A stretch of 64,000 nt of DNA from Qipengyuania proteolytica (GTDB lineage: Bacteria > Pseudomonadota > Alphaproteobacteria > Sphingomonadales > Sphingomonadaceae): NCBI RefSeq assembly GCF_019711565.1, contig NZ_JAIGNN010000001.1:1736001-1800000 (forward strand), read 5' to 3'. Below the pieces are notes generated by a model. It saw only the letters and a program-made list of their open reading frames with translations. It was not told the DNA's origin and ran no database searches. Shown one piece after another: positions 1 through 9,086 of the stretch (position 1 is its first letter; the number at the start of each line of letters is the position of its first letter). A program made the translations under genes and the position numbers.

Positions 1-76
1 TCGCAACGCACCGTGCCCGTGCGGGTCTGGCAACAAGTACAAGCACTGCCACGGCGCCATCTCGGCCCGGGCCTGA
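1..76 (+). CDS. secA: SecA preprotein translocase ATPase, C-terminal end (5' truncated by window edge)
   Basis: The reading frame from base 2 gives RNAPCPCGSGNKYKHCHGAI followed by a few residues and a TGA at 74-76. CxC-x8-CH preceded by RNxPCPCGSGxKYKxCHG is the zinc-binding tail of SecA, which contacts SecB and the membrane. Only about 24 residues are inside the window, so the ATPase core cannot be judged. The gene converges on the acetyltransferase that ends at 94. Identification rests on this very characteristic tail; other proteins with a SEC-C motif are the alternative. Confidence 0.85.
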   Translation, partial: RNAPCPCGSGNKYKHCHGAISARA

Positions 77-93
77 GCTTCGCGGCCCCGTCG

Positions 94-711
94 CTAGCTG
101 CGGCGGGGCTGCCGCGCCATCGGAACCAGCGGCGGAGCGCCTGTCTCAGGGACGATGGGCTCCCCCATCGGTTCGAACCCGCAGCTGGCGTAGAAGCCCG
201 TATTCGCCGGATTCGAATTTTCCAGGTAGGCGATCGTCCCCGTGCGGTCGCATGCGTCGAGCACAGGCTGGATAAGCCTGCGACCGAAACCCTGGCCCTG
301 CGCCGATTGCCTGAGGCCGATGCTGAACAGATAGGCGTGCGCGAAGGTCGGGTGGCGCTTGTCCATCGCCTCGCCGGTCAGGATACCGCGCTTGACCGCG
401 CCCGGCCCGCATTTGAACAAAGTGGGGAGCGCGAACGCAACATAGTCCCCCGTGCTGAAACTCGAATCCCCGCCCGGCATCATCCACATGCAGGCACCCT
501 GGTCGCCGAGTGTGTAGCAATAGCCGCGCTGTGAGTAGATCCGGCGGGCCTGCAGGAGGAAAAGGTGTTTGATTCCGGCGAAATTGCCGAACAGCCAGTG
601 GTTGAAGGGATCGTGGCGGAAGGCATCGGCGGTAATGTCACCGAGCCGTGTGGCCTCGGCCGGCCCGGCGCGGGTCAGGCCATTGCCCAATAGGATATCG
701 TCTGCGTCCAT
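94..711 (-). CDS. GNAT family N-acetyltransferase
   Basis: A 205-residue protein of normal size for a single-domain GNAT enzyme, which moves an acetyl group from acetyl-CoA to an amine. The acetyl-CoA pyrophosphate loop is visible as QGQGFG at residues 138-143, after a beta strand (AYLFSIGLR). The C-terminal part has the expected N-x-G-FY-x-x-x-GF pattern (NTGFYASCGF). The substrate cannot be predicted. It converges on secA and is divergent from the TSUP permease, with 60 bases between their starts that must hold both promoters. Confidence 0.85.
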   Translation of the reverse strand: MDADDILLGNGLTRAGPAEATRLGDITADAFRHDPFNHWLFGNFAGIKHLFLLQARRIYSQRGYCYTLGDQGACMWMMPGGDSSFSTGDYVAFALPTLFKCGPGAVKRGILTGEAMDKRHPTFAHAYLFSIGLRQSAQGQGFGRRLIQPVLDACDRTGTIAYLENSNPANTGFYASCGFEPMGEPIVPETGAPPLVPMARQPRRS

Positions 712-771
712 GGCCCCTCTTCTCCCTATTGCAGGCTAGCTGGCAGGGCGGAGGCGGTCTAGGCGTTCCGC

Positions 772-1509
772 ATGCCGCTCCTGATCGCCGCGTTCTTTGT
801 CACCGCTCTTCTCTACGCCAGCGTCGGCTTCGGCGGCGGGTCGACCTATAACGCCCTCCTTGCGCTGTCGGGCGTCGATTATCGCATCCTCCCGCTGCTG
901 GCCTTGTCCTGCAACATCGTCGTCGTTGCGGGAAGCACGGTCAGGTTTGCCCGCGCAGGCGTCACGCCGTGGCGCAAGGCCGCACTGCTGACCGCACTTG
1001 CCGCACCGGCAGCACTCGTCGGTGGCCTCACACCCATCGATGAGGCCAGCTTCCTGACGTTGCTCGGCGCGAGCCTGGTGCTGACCGGTCTTGGCCTGAT
1101 GCTGCCGACCGGAGAAAGCGGCGGCGAACCTGCCAGGGCCGCGCGTTACTTGCCGATAGCGGCGATCCCCCTCGGCTATCTGGCAGGACTGGTCGGCATC
1201 GGCGGGGGAATATTTCTCGCCCCGCTGCTGCATCTCGTCCGCTGGGATTCGGCACGTGCCATCGCGGCGACGGCCAGCCTGTTCATCCTCGTCAATTCGC
1301 TGTTCGGTTTGGCAGGACAGGTGCTGAAGGGCGGGGAAGGGCGCCTTGCCGCCGCTGTCGACCTCGGCCTGCCGCTGCTTATCGCCGTCGCTGTCGGCGG
1401 GCAGATCGGCAGCTTGCTGGCGCTCAAGTACCTGCCGCAGCGCTGGATACGCCTCGGCACCGCCGCACTCACCATTTGGGTGGGCGGACGCCTGTTGCTG
1501 CAGATGTGA
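772..1509 (+). CDS. TSUP family sulfite/sulfonate exporter (TauE/SafE-like) membrane protein
   Basis: A 245-residue, almost entirely hydrophobic protein with the two-fold repeat of the TauE/SafE (TSUP) family. Each half carries a glycine-rich loop: YASVGFGGGSTYNALLALSG near residues 16-35 and GLVGIGGGIFLAP near 139-151. Family members move small sulfur-containing or organic anions across the inner membrane; the substrate here is unknown because no sulfur-metabolism gene is adjacent. The length is normal and about eight membrane segments can be counted. Confidence 0.85.
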   Translation: MPLLIAAFFVTALLYASVGFGGGSTYNALLALSGVDYRILPLLALSCNIVVVAGSTVRFARAGVTPWRKAALLTALAAPAALVGGLTPIDEASFLTLLGASLVLTGLGLMLPTGESGGEPARAARYLPIAAIPLGYLAGLVGIGGGIFLAPLLHLVRWDSARAIAATASLFILVNSLFGLAGQVLKGGEGRLAAAVDLGLPLLIAVAVGGQIGSLLALKYLPQRWIRLGTAALTIWVGGRLLLQM

Positions 1510-1630
1510 AGAAAGTGACTCCCCGAGTTGGGGCGCAACGATGGCGGAACTCTGCCGAAAAATTTGTCTAACCGCCCCAAAATGCGCTACGAGAATCTGC
1601 CTCATCCCTTAGGTGATGTCTAACCTCTAG

Positions 1631-1693
1631 ACGTCCGCTTCGCGCCCCCAAATCGGACATTCCCTGGGTCGTCGGCATCTCCTGAAAGCAGTC
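1631..1693. repeat. Diverged interspersed repeat, copy A
   Basis: The core ACGTCCGCTTCGCGCCCCC, then CGGACATTCC and a downstream CTGAAAGC, matches sequence at 7365 and 12067. The CTGAAAGC element lies 45 bases after the GCTT of the core in both copy A and copy C, so this is a true aligned repeat rather than chance. It sits between the TSUP gene and the RND operon. No open reading frame is present in 1510-1787. Confidence 0.7.
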
Positions 1694-1694
1694 A

Positions 1695-1760
1695 TTCTCA
1701 AGTGAGAAATCTTCACGATCACAGTGATAGTAAATTCGCGTAGCAATTAGCTTTTGCTAA
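1695..1760. promoter_or_regulatory. Cluster of three short dyads upstream of the RND efflux operon
   Basis: Three inverted repeats lie in a row: TTCTCA-AG-TGAGAA at 1695-1708, ATCAC-A-GTGAT at 1718-1728 and TTAGC-TTTT-GCTAA at 1747-1760. They end 27 bases before the ATG of the adaptor gene, where GGGAGGGG serves as ribosome-binding site. The arrangement suits operator sites or a promoter region, but no TetR, MarR or two-component regulator is encoded next to the operon, so the regulator would act in trans. Confidence 0.45.
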
Positions 1761-1787
1761 CTGGCCCACTTCCTTACGGGAGGGGCA

Positions 1788-2879
1788 ATGGCCTTTTTGA
1801 AACGATCGCTCAGCTTATGGGGTGCGGTATTACTTGCTGCATGTGCGTCTGATCCGGGCGAGCGCACGGATGAAGCGGTCCCGGTGGTGGCCGAAAACGT
1901 TCGCTTCCTGCCTGACAAGGTACAGGTGGAAGCAATTGGCACAGCGCGTGCTGTGACATCAGCCGAGATTTATCCCGAGAGTGCAGGCCGCGTGACCCTT
2001 GTGATGTTTTCGGCGGGTGACTTCGTGCGCTCGGGCCAACCGCTACTCCAGCTTGATGCAAGGCAAGAGCGATTGGCGGTCGATTCCGCGCGAGTGCAGG
2101 TACTCGAAGCCGAGCAATTGCTTGGCCGCTACCGACGGATCGAGGATACGGGTGCGATTTCCGAAAGTCAGATCGAGGCAGGTGAAACCGCCCTGGCCTC
2201 AGCGCAGGTGGCGCTGCGGCAGGCGCAGGCCGAGCTTGCCGATAGGGTGATCCGGGCGCCATTCTCGGGTCATATCGGCTTGACCGAGATCGACCCGGGC
2301 GACCGGGTGAGCGATGCTACGCCGATCGCACAGATCGACCAGCGCAGCCGTCTATACATCGACTTCCCGGCACCCGAAGAAGTGTTCACGACCTTGCGCG
2401 AGGGGCAAGCGGTGCAGGTCGCTGCCTTCTCCGATCCCGACAATCCGATCGAGGCACGCATTGTTTCGACCGATTCCCGTGTTTCTAGCGATACCCGCAA
2501 CTTCATCGTGAGAGCTGCGATCGCCAATTCGAGCGACCGCTTCCGCCCCGGTATGAGCTTCCGCGTGATGTTCATTCAAAACGACGCCACCCGCGCCGCG
2601 GTTGCCGAAGAGGCGATCGTATGGGGCGGCGAGGGTTCATACTTGTTTGTGGTTCGCGAAGGGAAAGCGGCGCGAATCCCAGTGACGATCACTTCTCGCC
2701 GGGACGGGCTTGCATTGGTCGACGGGGCGCTGAAAGCGGGCGACCGAGTGATTGTGGAAGGCGTCCAGAAAATCCGCGACGGGCAAGCCATCCGCCTGGT
2801 GCGTCCGGTCGCAGCGCCCGAAGCCGAGGTCGAATTGCGCGAACCTTCCGCGGCCGGCGACGAAAACGATGGCCGGTAA
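1788..2879 (+). CDS. RND efflux periplasmic adaptor (membrane fusion protein), lipoprotein
   Basis: A 363-residue adaptor linking the inner-membrane RND pump to the outer-membrane channel. The N-terminus has a lipobox (LLAAC, acylated Cys at residue 19), so it is probably anchored to the inner membrane on the periplasmic side. It shows the family order: barrel and biotinyl-lipoyl half (SAGDFVRSGQPLLQLD), coiled-coil hairpin (about residues 95-150), the second lipoyl half (IRAPFSGHIGL) and the membrane-proximal domain (VDGALKAGDRVIVEGVQKI). It is first in an operon with overlapping pump and channel genes. The substrate is not predictable from sequence. Confidence 0.92.
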   Translation: MAFLKRSLSLWGAVLLAACASDPGERTDEAVPVVAENVRFLPDKVQVEAIGTARAVTSAEIYPESAGRVTLVMFSAGDFVRSGQPLLQLDARQERLAVDSARVQVLEAEQLLGRYRRIEDTGAISESQIEAGETALASAQVALRQAQAELADRVIRAPFSGHIGLTEIDPGDRVSDATPIAQIDQRSRLYIDFPAPEEVFTTLREGQAVQVAAFSDPDNPIEARIVSTDSRVSSDTRNFIVRAAIANSSDRFRPGMSFRVMFIQNDATRAAVAEEAIVWGGEGSYLFVVREGKAARIPVTITSRRDGLALVDGALKAGDRVIVEGVQKIRDGQAIRLVRPVAAPEAEVELREPSAAGDENDGR

Positions 2880-5800
2880 GTCCGACCTGCCGATGCTCGC
2901 GGTCAAGCGGCCGCTGCTGATCGGGGTGCTCAACCTCCTTATCGTTATCGCGGGCCTAGCCGCGTTTGCTGGGATCGAGGTGCGGGAATTGCCCAACGTC
3001 GATCGACCCATTGTTTCCATCTCTGCTTCGCTACCTGGCGCGGCGCCCGAAACGATGGACAGCGAGGTTACGAGCGTTCTCGAGGATGCCGTCGCACGCG
3101 TTACCGGCGTACGCCAGATCAATTCGTCGAGCGAAGAAAACAACACACGCATCCGTGCCGAGTTCAATCCCGGGGTCGATCTTGATACTGCGGCTTCGGA
3201 TGTGCGCGAAGCCGTAAGCCGCGTGACGCGCGACCTCCCCGATCGGGTCGAACAGGTCAACATCGTAAAGGCCGATGCCGATGCCCAGCCGATCATGGTG
3301 CTCGCGGTATCGAGCGATCGATATGGTGAGGCCGAACTGACTCGGGTGGTCGAGAACGACGTGATCCCCGAATTGCTGACCGCCGCGGGTGTGGCGAGCA
3401 TCGACCAGTTCGGCACGCGGGCGTTGCAGATGCGCGTGTCGGTCGATCCGGCCCGTTTGAACCGGTTTGGGCTGACCATGAGCGATGTCGCCTCCGCGCT
3501 CGAACGCGCACCATACGATGTACCGGTTGGTTCCTTCCGGTCTGAATCGCAGGAACTCGTTGTACGCGCCAATGCGAGCGCGACCGAACCCGACCTCATC
3601 CGAGAGGTAATCATCGCCGGGACAACTCGAGTGGGCGATGTCGCCGAAGTGACCTTAGCCCCGGCCGATGCAACGAACTTCGTGCGCCTCGATGGTCGCC
3701 CGATCGTAGGTCTCGGCATTGTGCGTCAGGCGAGTTCGAACACGATCGAGATCTCGAATGCAATCCGCGCCTCAGTGGATCGGGTGGCGGCGCGATATCA
3801 GGACCTCGATATCCGTGTGGTGTCGGACGATGCCGATTTCATCGAGATTTCGGTTCGCGAAGTCTTGATCACACTCGTTTTCACCATCCTCGTGGTGATC
3901 GGAACGATGTTGGTGTTCTTCTGCGCCTGGCGCGCGACCTTGATACCCAGCACCACAATCCCTGTTGCGCTCATCGGCGTGCTAGCCGGAATATGGCTGA
4001 TGGGGTTCTCTATCAACCTGCTGACCCTACTGGCGCTGGTTCTCGCGACGGGCCTGATCGTCGACGACGCGATCGTCGTTCTTGAAAACACGCAGCGGCT
4101 CCAAAACAAGGGTCTCGGAAGACGCGCTGCGGCGGTAGTCGGCACTCGGCAGGTATTCTTCGCCGTGATCGCGACGACGGCGGTTCTCGTCTCGGTGTTC
4201 CTGCCGATCAGCTTTCTCCCTTCTGAAGCGGGACGGCTGTTTCGCGAATTCGGCTTCGTTCTCTCGGTCGCGGTAATCATTTCCTCCTTCGTCGCGCTGT
4301 CGCTGGTCCCGGCGCTGGCGGCCAAGTTCGACCTCAGGAGCGGCAATGAGGGGTCGGATCGGATAACCCGCATCGGCGCGAAATTGCGCGAGCATTACAC
4401 CGCCTTGCTACGTCGATGCCTGGATCATGGCCGAATCTTGGTCGGCAGTGCGGTTGCGATGGCGGCGATCACTGGCCTGCTCTTTCTCCAGCTTGATTCC
4501 GAATTGGTTCCGGATGAGGATCGCGGTGTCATTGAAGTCGATGCAACAGGTCCCGACGGCGTCGGGCTCGACTTCATGGACCGCGAGCTCGACGAAATAG
4601 AAGTCGTGCTCCAGCCTTATCTCGACAGCGGAGAAATCCAGAGCACCTTCTCCATCGTCGGCCGCTACGATCCGAACCGGGTTCGCGTTACCGCGCAGCT
4701 TGCCGACTGGAGCGATCGCGATCGTAGCCAGAGCGCTATTGTCGAGGAGTTGAACGACCCTCTTCGCGAAATTCCGGGCTCGCGAACCAATGCCCGCGGG
4801 CGTGGCACGCTGAGTTTCGGCGGCGGAGGCGGCGGCAATATCGAGGTTGCGCTGACCGGAGGCGAATACGACAACATTTACCGTTCGGCATTGGCGCTTA
4901 GCGATGCGATCGACACCGGTTCGGAAATTCTCTCCAATCCCGATATCTCGTACCAGCCCACACAGCCGCAGCTATCGGTGCAAATCGATCGCCAGCGTGC
5001 CTCCGATCTCGGCGTCGATCTGGACGATGTCGCTCAGACCCTGCGCGCGATGATTGGCGGGGATGATATTGTAGACCTGAATGTTGATGACCAAGCGGTC
5101 CCGATTTTCCTCACCTCCGAAGCGGTCGCGGTGACCAATCCCTCTGACCTGCGAAATCTATACGTCCGGACCGAGAACGTGGGACTTGTGCCGATGTCGA
5201 GCATCACCCGGATCGTGGAACAGGGGGTGGCTGCCGAACTGGACCGCACAGAACAACGGCGGGCGATCGAACTTGAGGCGAACATTGCTGAAGGTATCCC
5301 GCTACAGGACGCGGTTGACGAAATCGAACGCCTCGCCGCGGAATCCGTGGCGGAGGACATCGATTTGCTCCTCCAAGGCGAGGCTGAGAGCTTGGAGGAA
5401 ACATCGAACGACGTCCTGATGACATATCTTTTTGCGCTGGTGATCGTCTTCCTCGTGCTGGTCGCACAGTTCGAAAGCCTGACCAGTGCACTCGTCGTTC
5501 TGTGTACAGTGCCATTTGCTCTCGCTGCTGCGATCCTCGCGCTGTTTGTATCCGGCGTCTCGCTCAACATCTATTCGCAGATTGGCTTGGTCATGTTGAT
5601 CGGACTGATGGCCAAGAACGGTATCCTGATCGTCGAATTCGCAGACCAGCTACGCCACCAGGGGCGCAGCGTGCGTGAGGCTGCCGAAGAAGCGGCGGCA
5701 ATCCGGCTGCGCCCGATCGGGATGACCCTGATTTCGACCGTGATCGGGGCGGTTCCGCTGATCCTCGCCTCCGGTGCCGGGGCGGAGGCGCGCCAGTCGA

Positions 5801-5973
5801 TCGGATGGGTCATTTTCGGCGGTCTCGGCATAGCGGGCTTCTTCACGCTTTTCCTGACCCCGGTTATTTATCTCGGCATTGCGCGCTTCGGGCAGCCGCG
5901 CAGCGTCGATCTGGCAAAATTGCAGGAAGAGATCGATGACGTCGACGAAGATATGACGATGGCGCCGGCATGA
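2869..5973 (+). CDS. RND family efflux transporter permease (AcrB/MexB-like, HAE1 type)
   Basis: A 1034-residue inner-membrane proton-driven pump. The start at 2869 overlaps the adaptor stop by 11 bases and gives the usual short cytoplasmic lead followed by TM1 (VKRPLLIGVLNLLIVIAGL); an upstream in-frame extension reads only the adaptor gene in another frame and was rejected. The proton-relay residues are visible as GLIVDDAIVV (Asp pair near 398-399, TM4) and GLMAKNGILI (Lys near 915, TM10). Length and the duplicated six-helix plan match the family. A glycine-rich insertion (GGGGGGNIEVALTGG) lies in the second porter half. It probably exports hydrophobic or amphiphilic compounds. Confidence 0.95.
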   Translation: MAGKSDLPMLAVKRPLLIGVLNLLIVIAGLAAFAGIEVRELPNVDRPIVSISASLPGAAPETMDSEVTSVLEDAVARVTGVRQINSSSEENNTRIRAEFNPGVDLDTAASDVREAVSRVTRDLPDRVEQVNIVKADADAQPIMVLAVSSDRYGEAELTRVVENDVIPELLTAAGVASIDQFGTRALQMRVSVDPARLNRFGLTMSDVASALERAPYDVPVGSFRSESQELVVRANASATEPDLIREVIIAGTTRVGDVAEVTLAPADATNFVRLDGRPIVGLGIVRQASSNTIEISNAIRASVDRVAARYQDLDIRVVSDDADFIEISVREVLITLVFTILVVIGTMLVFFCAWRATLIPSTTIPVALIGVLAGIWLMGFSINLLTLLALVLATGLIVDDAIVVLENTQRLQNKGLGRRAAAVVGTRQVFFAVIATTAVLVSVFLPISFLPSEAGRLFREFGFVLSVAVIISSFVALSLVPALAAKFDLRSGNEGSDRITRIGAKLREHYTALLRRCLDHGRILVGSAVAMAAITGLLFLQLDSELVPDEDRGVIEVDATGPDGVGLDFMDRELDEIEVVLQPYLDSGEIQSTFSIVGRYDPNRVRVTAQLADWSDRDRSQSAIVEELNDPLREIPGSRTNARGRGTLSFGGGGGGNIEVALTGGEYDNIYRSALALSDAIDTGSEILSNPDISYQPTQPQLSVQIDRQRASDLGVDLDDVAQTLRAMIGGDDIVDLNVDDQAVPIFLTSEAVAVTNPSDLRNLYVRTENVGLVPMSSITRIVEQGVAAELDRTEQRRAIELEANIAEGIPLQDAVDEIERLAAESVAEDIDLLLQGEAESLEETSNDVLMTYLFALVIVFLVLVAQFESLTSALVVLCTVPFALAAAILALFVSGVSLNIYSQIGLVMLIGLMAKNGILIVEFADQLRHQGRSVREAAEEAAAIRLRPIGMTLISTVIGAVPLILASGAGAEARQSIGWVIFGGLGIAGFFTLFLTPVIYLGIARFGQPRSVDLAKLQEEIDDVDEDMTMAPA

Positions 5974-7334
5974 TCGTTGGGAGGATCATGCTCGCGGCCT
6001 GCGCGCTATTGATCGCCGGTTGCGCGAGTACCGATGTTGAGGTGCCCGATATCTCTGTGGCAGCACCGACGGAATATTCCGCCGACTTGCCGGCTGCAGG
6101 GCTTGATGAGCTTTGGTGGCGAGCCTTTTCCGATCCGATCCTCGACGACATGATCGCGCGCGGCCTCGCAGCCAATCTCGATATCGCCGCCGCCGGCGAC
6201 CGATTGCGCGCGGCCGAGGCGCTGCTGCGCGCTGAGCGAGCCGATCGCCTTCCGACCATCGGCGGCTCGGCGAATCTTGGCGTCGAAACTGGTGATGAAG
6301 GTACGCGCTTTACAGCAGGCGGTGGTCTCTTCGGCAGTTTCGATCCCGACCTTTCGGGACGGCTGGGTGCCGAAATTCGTCTTGCCACCGCGCGCTATGC
6401 CGAAGCTGGCTATCTGCAAGCAGACCGGCGACGCTTGGTCGCAGCAGCGATTGCAGCGCAGTATGTCGAATATCGCCGGACCGGCGCCCAGCTTGCGTTG
6501 CTCGAGGAATCGACTGAACTGCAGCGGCAAACGCTGCGGATCGTCACTTTGCGGTTTGAGGCCGGCCTGTCGGCTAATCTCGACGTGCGCCGCGCGGCGG
6601 CCGACCTCGCGCAGACACAGGCCCGGCTAGGTCTAATCGAGGTCTCACGTGCCGAGGCAAAACATGCTCTTGCCGTGTTGCTCGGCGAAGCGCCGGGAAC
6701 GTTCGACGTTCCGGCGTCGGCAGATGGGAATAATGCGATTCCCGACTATACCGCCGGTCCGTCGATCGGGGGGCCTGTCAATTTGCTACGGCGCCGCGGC
6801 GATGTGCTCGCCGCCGAGGCCCGGCTTGCCGGCGCCACCGCGCAGGTCGGCATCGAGCAGGCTGATCTGCGCCCCTCGCTCGTGGTGCCCGGTTCGATCC
6901 TTATCGGCGACGGTTCGCTCGACGAGCTGTTCTCCAGTTTCCTTGCCACACTCGGCGCTGCGCTGGACCTGCCACTGTTCGACGGGAGGCGGCGTCGCGC
7001 CGAGGTCGAGGCTGCGCAAGCCGAGCTCGATGCCAGTTTCGCCGACTACCGCCAAGCCTTCCTGCTGGCGCTTGGCGAGGCAGAGAACGCGCTGGTCGCG
7101 ATTGGCGCCTACCGCCAACGTGCCGACGCGCTGGCTGAAGCGATCGAGCAGAGCGAAACCGCGCTAGGTCAGTCCAACGCGCTTTATAGAGAGGGATTGG
7201 CCTCGCTGTTCGACGTGCTTGATGCGCAACGCCAACTAATCGCCAGTCGCCAATCATTGCTCGATAACCAAGCCGATCTGGCAACGGCATACATAGCGCT
7301 GCATTCTGCAGCAGCGAGTGCCAATAGTGAGTGA
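5970..7334 (+). CDS. Outer-membrane efflux channel lipoprotein (TolC/OprM/NodT family)
   Basis: A 454-residue outer-membrane factor completing the tripartite pump. It has a lipobox (LLIAGC, Cys at residue 18) and two tandem OEP repeats rich in long amphipathic helices, for example LRAAEALLRAERADRLP and the repeat equivalent RGDVLAAEARLAGAT. The signature DELWWRAFSDPILDDMI near the N-terminus is typical of NodT-type channels. Its ATG overlaps the pump stop by four bases (ATGA), indicating translational coupling. The diverged repeat copy B follows 30 bases downstream. Confidence 0.92.
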   Translation: MIVGRIMLAACALLIAGCASTDVEVPDISVAAPTEYSADLPAAGLDELWWRAFSDPILDDMIARGLAANLDIAAAGDRLRAAEALLRAERADRLPTIGGSANLGVETGDEGTRFTAGGGLFGSFDPDLSGRLGAEIRLATARYAEAGYLQADRRRLVAAAIAAQYVEYRRTGAQLALLEESTELQRQTLRIVTLRFEAGLSANLDVRRAAADLAQTQARLGLIEVSRAEAKHALAVLLGEAPGTFDVPASADGNNAIPDYTAGPSIGGPVNLLRRRGDVLAAEARLAGATAQVGIEQADLRPSLVVPGSILIGDGSLDELFSSFLATLGAALDLPLFDGRRRRAEVEAAQAELDASFADYRQAFLLALGEAENALVAIGAYRQRADALAEAIEQSETALGQSNALYREGLASLFDVLDAQRQLIASRQSLLDNQADLATAYIALHSAAASANSE

Positions 7335-7364
7335 AAGCCTTGAGCGGGGATAAGTTGAGCTACC

Positions 7365-7433
7365 ACGTCCGCTTTGCGCCCCGATTCCGGACATTCCGGG
7401 GGTTCTTGTGGGGCTTGAAGGCTGGCCGGCAGC
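7365..7433. repeat. Diverged interspersed repeat, copy B
   Basis: ACGTCCGCTTTGCGCCCC, then CCGGACATTCC and TTGAAGGC, align with copies A (1631) and C (12067); the last element is shifted by one base. It occupies the gap between the RND operon and the globin module, which otherwise contains no gene (7335-7540). Confidence 0.7.
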
Positions 7434-7540
7434 TTTGCGATCTTGGTACTCACTGATGTTGCCGGCAAAAGGGGGGCGACAATGATCTCGTTGATGGGTT
7501 TTTGCGAACGCTCAGCACCTGCCTTGCGTTCACTGCGGGA

Positions 7541-8068
7541 CTAATTCCCGATTACGTTCTTCGACATCGGCGCTAGTTTGGCCAGCAGTCGATTTTGTGC
7601 AGAGAATGGTATGCCCTCTTCCTGCATCGCCTGCTGCAAATTCTCGACCAAAGCGTTCATGTCGCTGGTGCGCACGCCCATGCCTTCATGCGCCGCAGCC
7701 ATGTCACGGCCGGTATAGTCGCAACCGGCGTTCAGAATGTAACAGAACTGTTCGAATAGCGTCCGCTTAAGCCGCACCATGTCGTGAGCGACGAAGATCT
7801 CCGCGATCCGCGGGTCCTGACGTGACAGTTCGACCGCCCGTTCGGCTATGCGACGGATCCCATCCTGTCCCCCGAAGGCTTGCGCCATGTTCGTGCCGGC
7901 GAATGGATGCGCCCCCGCATTGTTGTTGTCTTGTTCGTAGGGGTCGACGGGAAACTCGCCGGTCTCAGGGTTGCGGACCCTTTCCTCGACGCCGAACTCC
8001 TCGTCCCAGTCGACTTCTGGGGGCGGAGTGTCCTGCATGGCGAGGAGTGCGAGTGGGAGTAGGATCAT
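7541..8068 (-). CDS. Group 1 truncated haemoglobin, probably exported
   Basis: The 175-residue product has a C-terminal group 1 truncated globin domain (about residues 64-170): IFVAHDMVRLKRTLFEQFCY, then DYTGRDMAAAHEGM with proximal haem ligand His127, and QNRLLAKLAPM at the end. Such globins bind O2, NO or CO. The chosen start gives a short hydrophobic N-terminus (MILLPLALLAMQDT) followed by an acidic, Pro-rich linker, suggesting export; most truncated globins are cytoplasmic. A longer in-frame start at 8188 would overlap the DUF3034 gene and lose this signal, so it was rejected. It lies 46 bases after the DUF3034 gene, in the same orientation. Confidence 0.85.
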   Translation of the reverse strand: MILLPLALLAMQDTPPPEVDWDEEFGVEERVRNPETGEFPVDPYEQDNNNAGAHPFAGTNMAQAFGGQDGIRRIAERAVELSRQDPRIAEIFVAHDMVRLKRTLFEQFCYILNAGCDYTGRDMAAAHEGMGVRTSDMNALVENLQQAMQEEGIPFSAQNRLLAKLAPMSKNVIGN

Positions 8069-8114
8069 TGTGGAAGGCCTTGTTGGCTGGTTAGCTTGCG
8101 TGGGAGCGGCGGGG

Positions 8115-9023
8115 TCAGAACGCGACCTGTGCGGACAAATATGCGCCGCGCTGATCTTCGAACGTGGCGATCGAACCGAGATCAGCATAGGCTGCGGTTA
8201 GCGTAATGTGATCGGTCAGGGCATAGGCTGCGAAAATGTCCATCCAATCGTCCTCGCCCAGACCCAGATTATCGGGCTTGCTCCGAAATTCCGCGCCAAG
8301 CACCGCTCGACGCGAGATCTGATAGGCGACCGAGCCTTCGAACCGCAGTTCGCGACCTTTATCGGCCGCATTCCCAAATCCTAGCAACCCGCCCTGGTTT
8401 CCTGACGTGAAGCGCGCTGTCGCGGAAGCCAGCACGCTGCGCGAGAGGAATAGCTTCGACGCGCTGGCGAAGAAGTCGGTCCCCTCAGCGCTGCCAGCGC
8501 CGACGGCCTGCAAGATGGCTGCGTCACGACTACGCTTGTGCTGGATGCCGACACTTACCTGCGGGATGAGCGGATCACCATAAATGAGGTCTCCGAAGAC
8601 CCTAACCTTGGCACCGAACACATCCTGGTTGAATGTGTAGCCTTCGCCTAGGCCGAGGGCGGTGCCCACGTCGCGCGTGTCGAGGTTCTGCCGCGCATAG
8701 GATAGCTCCAGGCGATTGGCGATACCGATGGCGACCCCGTGGCTCTGCCATCCGTAATCCGGCAGTTCTACTAGCGTCACGTGGCCGGTAAGTCCGATGC
8801 CACTTTCAGCCTCGAGCCCGCCAATCGTCGCCCAGGTGGCTATGCCGCCACCGCTGGCACCTTCGACGGAGCTGACGCCGTTCGTAAGCAACAATTTTCC
8901 GCCTTCGAACAGGCCCTGGCCCGACGTGGGAGGAGCGCCGGCTTCTTCGTCCTGCGCATTAGCCGGATTGGCAAACAAGACTAGGCTGGTGGCCCATGCG
9001 GCAAGAGCATGAATTTTCTTCAT
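8115..9023 (-). CDS. DUF3034 family putative outer-membrane beta-barrel protein
   Basis: A 302-residue protein with a cleavable signal peptide (MKKIHALAAWATSLVLFANPANA) and a body of alternating amphipathic strands ending in aromatic Phe (LSAQVAF), as in outer-membrane barrels. GGKLLLTNGVSSVEGASGGG and SHGVAIGIANRLELSYARQ fit the DUF3034 family. Its function is not established. It starts 93 bases from the divergent cupredoxin gene and is followed by the globin gene, so it probably shares a control region with the c-di-GMP enzyme operon. A porin or sensor barrel is possible. Confidence 0.82.
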   Translation of the reverse strand: MKKIHALAAWATSLVLFANPANAQDEEAGAPPTSGQGLFEGGKLLLTNGVSSVEGASGGGIATWATIGGLEAESGIGLTGHVTLVELPDYGWQSHGVAIGIANRLELSYARQNLDTRDVGTALGLGEGYTFNQDVFGAKVRVFGDLIYGDPLIPQVSVGIQHKRSRDAAILQAVGAGSAEGTDFFASASKLFLSRSVLASATARFTSGNQGGLLGFGNAADKGRELRFEGSVAYQISRRAVLGAEFRSKPDNLGLGEDDWMDIFAAYALTDHITLTAAYADLGSIATFEDQRGAYLSAQVAF

Positions 9024-9086
9024 GTCCGGCTTCGTACATCGACGTGGTTAAGAGGCCGCTAATTGTGTGCCACTCCCGAGGAGTTC

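Noticed and set aside
736..1605. Long minus-strand frame opposite the TSUP gene (289 residues, Gln/Arg-rich)
   Set aside because: Compositionally biased antisense reading of a high-GC membrane gene; no family features or ribosome-binding site.
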